Positions 1 to 5,599 of a stretch of DNA of 7,942 bases are shown here, piece by piece. The first letter of the stretch is position 1. Each line of letters starts with the position of its first letter. This DNA comes from an uncultured Eubacteriaceae bacterium (lineage in GTDB: Bacteria; Bacillota; Clostridia; Lachnospirales; CAG-274): contig CAMNCZ010000034.1 in the NCBI GenBank assembly GCA_946534775.1, positions 1 through 7,942 of the forward strand. The letters run 5' to 3'. The notes below the pieces were generated by a model. That model worked only from the letters and a program-made list of their open reading frames with translations, did no database searches and was not told where the DNA came from. The position numbers and the translations under genes are program-made.

Positions 1-62
1 AAATTTATTTATTTGTTTTAAAATATATAGTAAGAGTATTGTAGGGAAGTAGGTGCGATAAT

Positions 63-1049
63 ATGAAAGTTCTTGTTACGGGAGGCTGCGGTTATATCGG
101 AAAGACCATTTGCTATGCTTTTGCGGATGCGGGGCACGAATGTGTGGTTATAGACAAGGCCGTAGATGCCAAATGCGACATACCGAATACGTATTTTTAC
201 CGCGGGGATATAGTGGATTTTGACTGTTTAAGACAGGTAATGGCGGATCACCACGATATTGAGGCGGCGATACACTGCGCGGAACTTTCAAGCGTTGCGC
301 TTTCGGTTGAAAACCCTTACGAGTATTACTCCATAAATGTGGTAAAAACAATGGAATTTTACAAAAACCTGCATACATTGGGGTTAAACAAGGTAATATT
401 CAGCTCGTCGGCGGCGGTATATGACAATGTGCCCGGGTATATGGTAACGGAAAGAAGCCCGATAAAGCCCAGAAGCCCGTTTGGCAGGACAAAATATATC
501 ACCGAGATGATATTAAGGGATTTTTGCAATGCATATAATATGAAGTGTATTACACTGAGATATTTTAACCCGATAGGCGCCGACCCGAAAACAAGGTGTG
601 GGCTTTCGCGCAGTTCGTCAAACATAATAAGCAGGCTTATACGCATACTTAACCGCGAAGAAAGCACATTTGTCATATCGGGCGGTGATTGGGACACGCG
701 CGACGGCACTTGTGTGCGTGATTATATACACGTTTGGGATGTGGCGCAGGCGAATGTTAAGGCCGCAGCGGAATTTGACAGCGCATTTGAACGCGCGGGT
801 GATATGTTCACAAACTATTTAAGCCTTAATATCGGCTCCGGTGTTGATGTTACGGTAAAAGAGTTTATTATGGCATTTGAAAATGTGACGGGCGAGAAGA
901 TACCCACACGCATCGGCAGCCGCAGACGCGGCGATATAAGCGGGTCTTACGCAAATATCAAACTTGCCGATAAGGCACTTGGCTGGAAACCGGGCTTTGC
1001 GCTTGAAGATGCTATTTATGATGCAATAAAATGGGATGAGAGGGATTAA
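63..1049 (+). CDS. UDP-glucose 4-epimerase-like protein (GalE family, extended SDR) lacking the catalytic Tyr
   Basis: The 328-residue protein matches the GalE layout. It has an N-terminal NAD-binding Rossmann motif TGGCGYIG (residues 6-13), the SSS motif before the active site (114-116), LRYFNPIGA (165-173), the DGTCVRDYIHVWD substrate-domain motif (214-226) and RRRGD near the C-terminus (287-291). Family members interconvert UDP-glucose and UDP-galactose (or the N-acetyl forms) in the cytoplasm, supplying sugars for glycans or the Leloir pathway. The YxxxK catalytic motif reads F140-G-R-T-K144: the codon is TTT, so the tyrosine that acts as general base is Phe, while Lys is kept. Other family-conserved spots also differ, for example Cys9 for the usual Ala and CAELSS for the usual A-L-K-A. 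It may be a weak epimerase, a different UDP-sugar enzyme or a binding protein. The start follows a purine-rich stretch (AGGGAAGTAGGTG, about 43-55). The nitroreductase gene follows 2 bp after the stop. Family assignment is firm; activity is uncertain. Confidence 0.85.
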   Translation: MKVLVTGGCGYIGKTICYAFADAGHECVVIDKAVDAKCDIPNTYFYRGDIVDFDCLRQVMADHHDIEAAIHCAELSSVALSVENPYEYYSINVVKTMEFYKNLHTLGLNKVIFSSSAAVYDNVPGYMVTERSPIKPRSPFGRTKYITEMILRDFCNAYNMKCITLRYFNPIGADPKTRCGLSRSSSNIISRLIRILNREESTFVISGGDWDTRDGTCVRDYIHVWDVAQANVKAAAEFDSAFERAGDMFTNYLSLNIGSGVDVTVKEFIMAFENVTGEKIPTRIGSRRRGDISGSYANIKLADKALGWKPGFALEDAIYDAIKWDERD

Positions 1050-1051
1050 AT

Positions 1052-1588
1052 ATGGAATTTGAAAAACTTATAAACGAAAGACGAAGTGTGCGCAAATATG
1101 CGGAAGGCGTTTCAATAGAAAAAAGTGATGTTGAAAAGATAATCGCTGCGGCACAGATGGCGCCGTCGTGGAAAAATTCTCAGACGGGCAGGTACTATGT
1201 GGCCATATCGCCCGAAAAACTTGCGCAAGTACGCGAGGCTCTGCCCGAATTTAACCGCAACAACTCACATAATGCACCCGTTTTGGTGGTGACTGCGTTT
1301 GAAAAGGGCAACGCAGGCTTTATGCCCGACGGTTCGCAGGTGAACGAACTTGGCGATATGTGGGGCGCTTATGACCTTGGCTTGCAGAATGCTTATTTTG
1401 TGTTAAAGGCAAGGGAATTGGGTTATGATACGCTTATAATGGGCATAAGGGATGAAAAGGCGTTAAAAGCGGCTTTCGATATACCCGAAAATCAGCAGGT
1501 GACATCCGTTATGGCGCTCGGCAAGCGTGCGGCAGACCCAAATGCACCCAAAAGGAAGGAAATTTCGGACATAGCTGTTTTCGGATAA
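1052..1588 (+). CDS. Nitroreductase family protein (FMN-dependent oxidoreductase)
   Basis: This 178-residue protein has the small-nitroreductase signature. RRSVRKY (residues 10-16) is the N-terminal phosphate/FMN-binding motif. APSWKNSQTGRYYV (37-50) is the second flavin-contact segment. LGLQNAYFVLKARELGYDT (109-127) is the helix and loop near the isoalloxazine ring. The C-terminal ALGKRA...PKRKEISDI (155-174) is the usual family end. Such proteins are cytoplasmic homodimeric flavoenzymes that reduce nitro compounds, quinones or flavins with NAD(P)H; the physiological substrate cannot be read from sequence. The length is typical for the short clostridial branch. The gene starts 2 bp after the epimerase-like stop, and its Shine-Dalgarno (GAGAGGG) lies within the end of that gene, so translation is probably coupled. 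I see no convincing intrinsic terminator after it. Confidence 0.9.
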   Translation: MEFEKLINERRSVRKYAEGVSIEKSDVEKIIAAAQMAPSWKNSQTGRYYVAISPEKLAQVREALPEFNRNNSHNAPVLVVTAFEKGNAGFMPDGSQVNELGDMWGAYDLGLQNAYFVLKARELGYDTLIMGIRDEKALKAAFDIPENQQVTSVMALGKRAADPNAPKRKEISDIAVFG

Positions 1589-1612
1589 ATATGTTATATA
1601 TTTGAAAGGTCC

Positions 1613-1646
1613 TTGTAATGGTTTTGTAACATTAGTATAGTATAAT
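1613..1646 (+). promoter_or_regulatory. Promoter of the yycHI-containing operon
   Basis: A perfect -10 hexamer TATAAT lies at 1641-1646. There is no consensus -35 at 17 bp from it. An alternative pairing is TTGTAA (1613-1618), 17 bp, TATAGT (1636-1641). A weak -35 with a regulator-binding direct repeat ending 10 bp before the -10 is the arrangement seen at promoters activated by OmpR/PhoB-family regulators. Transcription would start near 1653, giving a 5' leader of about 67 nt. The promoter sits in the 131-bp gap between the nitroreductase gene and the secreted protein gene. Confidence 0.6.
1614..1630 (+). promoter_or_regulatory. Candidate WalR (YycF) binding box, TGTAAT-N5-TGTAAC
   Basis: TGTAAT (1614-1619), a five-base spacer GGTTT, and TGTAAC (1625-1630) match the published WalR/YycF direct-repeat consensus TGTWAH-N5-TGTWAH at every defined position. 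The second repeat ends 10 bp before the TATAAT at 1641, which is suitable for activation. PhoP boxes are related (TTHACA repeats on the opposite strand), but here each half-site misses the PhoP consensus at one position. That the downstream genes are YycH/YycI-like, partners of the WalK kinase, makes the WalR reading more plausible. Binding itself is inferred. Confidence 0.55.
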
Positions 1647-1660
1647 ATAGATAAGAGAAA

Positions 1661-1680
1661 AAAGATATGGGGATATCTTT
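1661..1680 (+). other. Perfect 8-bp hairpin in the 5' leader of the yycHI operon
   Basis: AAAGATAT (1661-1668) and ATATCTTT (1673-1680) are exact reverse complements around a GGGG loop. The hairpin would form about 8 nt into the predicted transcript and 25 nt upstream of the Shine-Dalgarno (AGGAAGGGAGG, 1701-1711). No T-run follows, so it is not a terminator. It could stabilise the 5' end of the mRNA or be an operator palindrome; nothing in the sequence decides between these. Confidence 0.45.
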
Positions 1681-1719
1681 AGTATATTATTAAATTATTT
1701 AGGAAGGGAGGAACCGAAA

Positions 1720-2160
1720 ATGAAAAAACTGTTAGCATTTTTTCTTATTGCAGCAAGTATAATGACCTTACACAGCTTGAGCGTTTTTGCTGCCGAGCCT
1801 CTTCCCGTTGAGCGTTTTGCCATAACAGGCGGCTTAAACACCGAAAAAGCGTGTGATATCACCTTTGATGCTACCCGTCTTATAACAGGCACGGCACCCA
1901 AGGACACAACGGTAACAATAAGTGTTTATGACATTACGGAACCCGATAACAAAAAGCTTGAAAGCAGTTACACGATAACTGTAGGTTCATCGGGTATATT
2001 CAGCCAGAGTATCGATCTTGCAGTCGGCAGAAATTATGCCGTTGTTGCGGCCGAAAACGGCAACAAGTATTCTGAGGTAAGCGCGACCATAAGCAGAAAA
2101 AGCTGTAACATAAAAGCTGTTTTGTCGCAGTACATAGCGCTTCCCGGTCAGAACAAATAA
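1720..2160 (+). CDS. Small secreted protein with an Ig-like beta domain, first gene of the yycHI operon
   Basis: I do not recognise a named family. The 146-residue product has a classical signal peptide: KK at 2-3, a hydrophobic core at about 4-21, and a likely signal peptidase site after VFA (A24). No lipobox, sortase motif or second membrane segment is visible, so the mature protein of about 122 residues is probably released or loosely wall-bound. The segment around residues 50-115 alternates beta-strand-like stretches (LITGTAPKDTTVTISVYD, SYTITVGSSGIFSQSIDL, NYAVVAAENGNKYSE), resembling bacterial Ig-like repeats that carry a TGTA..GTTVTV pattern. Two cysteines (residues 44 and 129) could form a disulfide. 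A strong Shine-Dalgarno GGAAGGGAGG precedes the ATG. The yycH-like gene begins 15 bp downstream, so the two are almost certainly co-transcribed, and a role outside the membrane next to YycH/YycI is a reasonable guess. The secretion call is firm; the function is unknown. Confidence 0.8.
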   Translation: MKKLLAFFLIAASIMTLHSLSVFAAEPLPVERFAITGGLNTEKACDITFDATRLITGTAPKDTTVTISVYDITEPDNKKLESSYTITVGSSGIFSQSIDLAVGRNYAVVAAENGNKYSEVSATISRKSCNIKAVLSQYIALPGQNK

Positions 2161-2175
2161 TGCGCGGGGGAAAAT

Positions 2176-3492
2176 ATGAAAAATTTTGGTAAAAATTTGT
2201 TTATCGCATTTTTAATGATATTAGCTATTTACCAAACTACGGAGTTATGGTTTGATGAACTGTCAAGCCATAACTTTTTTTCGTTTATTTTACAGCAAAA
2301 CTCGGGCTTTATGCAGGCGCAGCTTTACGGGCCCGAAAATGTTATAGTCAACCGCGGCGAAAATTCATCTGTAATTATGCACAGAGAAAATGTGACGGAT
2401 ACCGTGTATCGCAGGGATTTTGACAAGCTGATAACCGCGTCGGTAAACAAAGGCGAAACGGAAACAAGCAAGGTCGATTGGCCGCATATTTTCAACAACC
2501 GCTGCGTGGTATACAGTTTCGCCCAACCCATTGCCGCGGACAGCTTTAAAAAAGGGCTTGGTATCGGCACAAGCAAACTCGGCGAAATAAATGAAATAAA
2601 TTCGGTTGTGATAGTGCCGAACACTACGGATAATGTGCTGAGAACATATATAGAAAATGACGGAGAAACCGTATGCTGCGTGCTTAAACGCGCGGATATG
2701 GTGCAGAAATGTACCGATGCGATAGAGAAGTTTTCGGAATCGGGCAACAGCTGCATTTCAAGCCGTGCAAGCGGTTTTAATATTTTCAGCAAAAATACAT
2801 TTATCCCCATAATAAACGACGGATGCAGCAAGATAAATGTTTCAAACCCCGTTACCGACGGAGTGATGATAGATACAAAGGCGCTTGAAAATATAGCGGA
2901 CAGTTTTCTCGATAATCCTGCGGTAAAATGGAGCAGTGTGGTAAACAATATTTACAGCTACAGCGATGAATACAATGTGGTGAAATACAGTTTAAACGGT
3001 GTACTTGAATATTCGGGCTACAATACGGGCGACGGCGGCGAAAGTCAGAATCCCGCAGCCAACTATGCGGCTGCTGTAGAATTTCTTAAAAAGGATTCGG
3101 GTATAAAAAACGATATAGTTTTAAGCAGCGTAAATATAAATAAGGAAAGAAGCCGCTTTTATTTTGACTATGCGGTGAACAATATTCCCGCCGTTATGAG
3201 TGACGAGCTTAAGAAGGGCCTTGATATGCACTCATCTATTGAGATATCGGTCTCGCACGGCAGCGTTGTGAAATATCGCAGATATCTTTGTGTTATCGAA
3301 CAGGGGAACGGAAAAGAGGCTATGACAAGCGATTTTGTCAAAGCGATAGACAATGTTTACAATACACTTGAAAACAATGAAATGTCGGTAGATGATATTG
3401 ACCTGGTGTATAAAATAAACGGCAGACAAAATGATGTGCCCGTATGTTGGAAAATAACTATAGGCGGAAAAACATATTGGGAGGCTGCGTAG
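2176..3492 (+). CDS. yycH: YycH-like regulator of the WalK (YycG) sensor kinase
   Basis: The 438-residue protein has one N-terminal membrane helix (about residues 7-26, including LFIAFLMILAIYQ and a W shortly after) and a long extracytoplasmic region with no second membrane segment. This matches YycH in topology and in length (Bacillus YycH is about 450 residues). It is followed directly by a YycI-like gene, the standard yycH-yycI order. In Bacillus, YycH and YycI form a membrane complex with WalK through their transmembrane helices and dampen its activity; in Staphylococcus they stimulate it. The extracytoplasmic part is mixed alpha/beta and ends with a PepSY/YycH-like strand pair (VCWKITIGGKTYWEAA, 423-438). 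The ribosome binding site is a G-rich GGGGGA 4-5 nt before the ATG. The stop codon TAG abuts the ATG of yycI. The sequence is divergent, so the call rests on topology, order and partner rather than on sharp motifs. No walR or walK is present here. Confidence 0.65.
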   Translation: MKNFGKNLFIAFLMILAIYQTTELWFDELSSHNFFSFILQQNSGFMQAQLYGPENVIVNRGENSSVIMHRENVTDTVYRRDFDKLITASVNKGETETSKVDWPHIFNNRCVVYSFAQPIAADSFKKGLGIGTSKLGEINEINSVVIVPNTTDNVLRTYIENDGETVCCVLKRADMVQKCTDAIEKFSESGNSCISSRASGFNIFSKNTFIPIINDGCSKINVSNPVTDGVMIDTKALENIADSFLDNPAVKWSSVVNNIYSYSDEYNVVKYSLNGVLEYSGYNTGDGGESQNPAANYAAAVEFLKKDSGIKNDIVLSSVNINKERSRFYFDYAVNNIPAVMSDELKKGLDMHSSIEISVSHGSVVKYRRYLCVIEQGNGKEAMTSDFVKAIDNVYNTLENNEMSVDDIDLVYKINGRQNDVPVCWKITIGGKTYWEAA

Positions 3493-4326
3493 ATGAATTG
3501 GGAAAGAGCAAGAAAATACACAGTTGCAGCCCTTATATTGCTTAATATTGTTTTATTGCTGCTTAATTTGCTGAATGTATCGGGCAAGAAAATGACTTCC
3601 GAGCAAAAAAACGATATTATAAACATACTGCGTCAAAACGGTATAAGCGTAAATTGTGAGCTGCCCGATAAAATAATGTCGGAAAGTCAGCTTACTTTGC
3701 GCAGGGTGGAGTTTGACTATCTGAGGCTGCAAAAAATTTTTTTTGAGAGCAGCGATAACCTGAAAAGAATTGATGCAACGGACAAAGTGACCATATCAAA
3801 CGGGCCCCAGGTGCTTACGGTCGAAGGAAACCATATTGAGTTTACCGATGCAAATATAGCGGCGGCGGACAAGTCGGCGGCGGAAAAGAAGGCAAAAAGC
3901 CTTGTAAAGGATATACATAGCTATTTCGGCAACTTTTATATGTATTCTTCCGAAGAAAACGACACTGCCTATATTTTCAGGTATACCGAAAAAGTTTCGG
4001 GGCTTAAAGTTTATAACAACATAATTTCCGTATCGGTGTTTAAAGAGGGCGGCTTGCGGCTGGGCCTGAGTTTTTTGCAGACAGGGGAGCATTACGGCGA
4101 CAAAATGAATATTATCCCCTGCGATGAGGCGCTTTTTGCCGCGATGCCTTTTATAATTAAATATGAAGGCACCGATAAAGAACTTACGGTCACCGGTGTG
4201 GAACTTTGCTATTATTTACAGGGGGTCCCGAGTGATGAAGGCATAGCGATACCTTGTTACAGAATAGCCGTAAACTGGGATAGAATATATTATATAAATG
4301 CATATACGGGTACACTTGTAAATTAA
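3493..4326 (+). CDS. yycI: YycI-like regulator of the WalK (YycG) sensor kinase
   Basis: The N-terminus, MNWERARK followed by a single hydrophobic helix (about residues 8-28, rich in I and L), is the characteristic YycI start, in which a short W/R-containing cytoplasmic stub precedes the helix. The total of 277 residues is close to the roughly 280 of Bacillus YycI. The extracytoplasmic part ends in a PepSY-like segment (IPCYRIAVNWDRIYYINAYTG, spanning 253-273), typical of the YycH/YycI fold. A short Ala/Lys-rich linker (IAAADKSAAEKKAK, 122-135) is encoded by an imperfect 15-bp repeat at about 3861-3890. The start abuts the upstream stop, and GGGAGG (3479-3484) lies 8 nt before the ATG inside yycH, so translation is likely coupled. 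An A6T8 homopolymer at 3731-3744 encodes Q-K-I-F-F and is a possible slippage site. Expected role: membrane partner of YycH in tuning WalK and hence cell-wall hydrolase expression. Confidence 0.72.
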   Translation: MNWERARKYTVAALILLNIVLLLLNLLNVSGKKMTSEQKNDIINILRQNGISVNCELPDKIMSESQLTLRRVEFDYLRLQKIFFESSDNLKRIDATDKVTISNGPQVLTVEGNHIEFTDANIAAADKSAAEKKAKSLVKDIHSYFGNFYMYSSEENDTAYIFRYTEKVSGLKVYNNIISVSVFKEGGLRLGLSFLQTGEHYGDKMNIIPCDEALFAAMPFIIKYEGTDKELTVTGVELCYYLQGVPSDEGIAIPCYRIAVNWDRIYYINAYTGTLVN

Positions 4327-4335
4327 GGAGAAAAA

Positions 4336-5298
4336 ATGAAAGAAATAAAAATAACGGATATAGAGGGCATTAAAATAGGGCAGGCAAGTGACAGAACGGG
4401 CGGCACGGGCTGTACGGTATTTATTGCGCCAAACGGCGCTTATACAGGAGTGGACGTGCGCGGCGGCGGCCCTGCATCACGCGAAACAACTCTGCTTGAA
4501 CCGCGTGCCGCGGCAGATAAGATAAATGCGGTGGTTTTAAGCGGCGGCTCGGCTTTTGGCCTTGATGCGGCGGGCGGTGTTATGAAATATCTCGAAGAAA
4601 AAAATATCGGCTTTGATGTCGGTATAACCGTAGTGCCGCTTGTCTGCCAGTCCTCTATCTTCGATCTGGGCGTTGCGGACTGCAAGGCAAGGCCGAATGT
4701 TGAAATGGGATATAAGGCCTGCGAAGATGCTTTTGAGAACAATGCGCCCCAACAGGGTAATTACGGCGCAGGTACGGGTGCTTCCATAGGCAAACTTTAC
4801 GGTATGGAAAGGGCGATGAAAAGCGGGATAGGCTTTTACGCAGCTGAAATAAACGGGCTGAAAATGGGCGCCGCGGCCGTTTTAAACGCTTTGGGCGATG
4901 TATATGAAAACGGTGTCAGGATAGCGGGTATGCTTAACGAAGACAAGACTGCTTTATCGAATATATCGGTAAAAGACGGTATGTATAAAAATATTGCTCC
5001 CGTTGAGAACCGTTTTACGGGCAACACAACTATCTGCTGCGTTATAACAAATGCAAAGTTTGATAAGGCACAGATGAATAAAATTGCGGCTATGGCATCA
5101 AACGGACTTGTACGCGCCGTTTCTCCCGTAAATACCACAGCTGACGGCGACAGCGTTTACGCAATGAGTACGGGAGATTTTATTGCCGATATCAACACGG
5201 TGGGAACTCTTGCCGCGGATGTACTTGAAAAAGCGTGTATCAATGCCGCCAAAAATGCCGAGAGTATGTTTGGTTTGAAAAGTTATAAGGAACTTTAA
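4336..5298 (+). CDS. P1/S58-family self-processing aminopeptidase (DmpA/NylC-like N-terminal nucleophile hydrolase)
   Basis: The 320 residues carry the hallmark motifs of the DmpA/NylC/BapA family. These are VRGGGPASRET (41-51), VVLSGGSAFGLDAAGGV (66-82), FDLGVAD...RPNVEMGY (109-126), GNYGAGTGASIGK (141-153) and a C-terminal DGDSVYAMSTG (270-280). Members are made as one chain that cuts itself before a Ser/Thr, which then becomes the N-terminal nucleophile of the beta chain. Here N230-T231 within TGNTTICCVITNA is the likely cut, giving a beta chain of about 90 residues, the same size as in NylC (Asn/Thr cleavage). Known activities include D- or beta-aminopeptidase and amide-oligomer hydrolysis. 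The substrate here is unknown. No signal peptide is seen, so it is cytoplasmic. AAGGAG lies 6 nt before the ATG, and the gene begins 9 bp after yycI, placing it in the same operon. No clear intrinsic terminator follows directly. Confidence 0.88.
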   Translation: MKEIKITDIEGIKIGQASDRTGGTGCTVFIAPNGAYTGVDVRGGGPASRETTLLEPRAAADKINAVVLSGGSAFGLDAAGGVMKYLEEKNIGFDVGITVVPLVCQSSIFDLGVADCKARPNVEMGYKACEDAFENNAPQQGNYGAGTGASIGKLYGMERAMKSGIGFYAAEINGLKMGAAAVLNALGDVYENGVRIAGMLNEDKTALSNISVKDGMYKNIAPVENRFTGNTTICCVITNAKFDKAQMNKIAAMASNGLVRAVSPVNTTADGDSVYAMSTGDFIADINTVGTLAADVLEKACINAAKNAESMFGLKSYKEL

Positions 5299-5320
5299 TA
5301 AATTTTTAACAATATTTTCC

Positions 5321-5349
5321 TTGATTTTGTATATATTTAGTATTATAAT
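5321..5349 (+). promoter_or_regulatory. Sigma-A-type promoter upstream of the palindromic element
   Basis: TTGATT (5321-5326) is separated by 17 bp from a perfect TATAAT (5344-5349). Transcription would start near 5356, just before the palindromic element, and run through it toward the alcohol dehydrogenase 250 bp away. It may be the original dehydrogenase promoter now separated from its gene by an insertion, or the promoter of a structured RNA. Confidence 0.5.
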
Positions 5350-5361
5350 AATATTACAGAA

Positions 5362-5531
5362 CTAAGGAAACGCTGATTAAATTCAAAAAAACAAAAATAA
5401 TTTTAGCCGATGGCGGCGCATTTGTAGGCGACCATGCTAATGTGAAGCCTAACAGGCTGAACATAGCAAACAGAGCCGTTAAGCAAATGCGCAAAATTAT
5501 TTTTGGTATCCTTAAATCAGCGTTTCCCTAA
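5362..5531. mobile_element. MITE-like palindromic element with CTAA target duplication
   Basis: The ends are inverted repeats. GGAAACGCTGATT starts at 5366, and its reverse complement AATCAGCGTTTCC ends at 5527. Moving inward, CAAAAATAATTTT (5392-5404) matches the complement at 5493-5505, and GCGCATTTG (5416-5424) matches the complement at 5484-5492. At the centre AGCCT-AAC-AGGCT (5446-5458) forms a tight hairpin, extended by GCTAATGT/ACATAGC. The 162-bp unit can therefore fold almost end to end. CTAA flanks it directly on both sides (5362-5365 and 5528-5531), as expected for a 4-bp target duplication; a TA duplication with one mismatched terminal base is an alternative reading. It has no coding capacity, so any movement would depend on a transposase elsewhere. 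The left arm holds about 11 bp (AGCCGATGGCG, 5405-5415) missing from the right. An RNA-level role such as a long hairpin or 6S-like RNA is not excluded. Confidence 0.6.
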
Positions 5532-5536
5532 ATGTG

Positions 5537-5564
5537 TTGTTAATTTTGTATATGAGGGTATACT
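5537..5564 (+). promoter_or_regulatory. Proximal promoter of the alcohol dehydrogenase gene
   Basis: TTGTTA (5537-5542), a 16-bp spacer, and TATACT (5559-5564) form a plausible sigma-A promoter. Transcription would start near 5571, giving a leader of about 29 nt to the ATG at 5600. The ribosome binding site AAGGAG (5583-5588) lies inside that leader. The promoter begins only 6 bp after the palindromic element. Confidence 0.5.
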
Positions 5565-5573
5565 AATTAACAA
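5537..5573. promoter_or_regulatory. 37-bp near-palindrome overlapping the dehydrogenase promoter (candidate operator)
   Basis: TTGTTAATT (5537-5545) and AATTAACAA (5565-5573) are exact reverse complements. Inside them GTATA (5548-5552) and TATAC (5559-5563) are also complementary around TGAGGG. The outer half-sites equal the half-sites of the clostridial Rex operator (TTGTTAA/TTAACAA), but they are 23 bp apart instead of 4, so this is not a standard Rex site. The palindrome covers both promoter hexamers, so a protein bound here would be expected to repress. Which regulator binds is unknown. Confidence 0.45.
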
Positions 5574-5599
5574 AAATAAGACAAGGAGATGTTATTTAT

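Noticed and set aside
13..42. Possible promoter TTGTTT-N18-TATTGT upstream of the epimerase-like gene
   Set aside because: Both hexamers are weak in a very AT-rich stretch at the window edge. The true promoter may lie outside the window.
359..709. 116-codon minus-strand open frame
   Set aside because: Antisense to the epimerase-like gene, with no family resemblance.
1587..1603. AT-rich inverted repeat after the nitroreductase stop as a terminator
   Set aside because: The stem is short and all A/T, with no GC core and no clean T-run, so it is not a convincing intrinsic terminator.
2325..2948. 207-codon open frame on the minus strand
   Set aside because: It is fully antisense to the yycH-like gene, shows no recognisable domain, and is low-complexity Ser/Leu/Thr-rich as expected of a shadow frame.
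5537..5573. Canonical Rex operator upstream of the dehydrogenase
   Set aside because: The half-sites match, but the spacing is 23 bp rather than 4, so a standard Rex site cannot be claimed. It is kept only as an unassigned palindrome.
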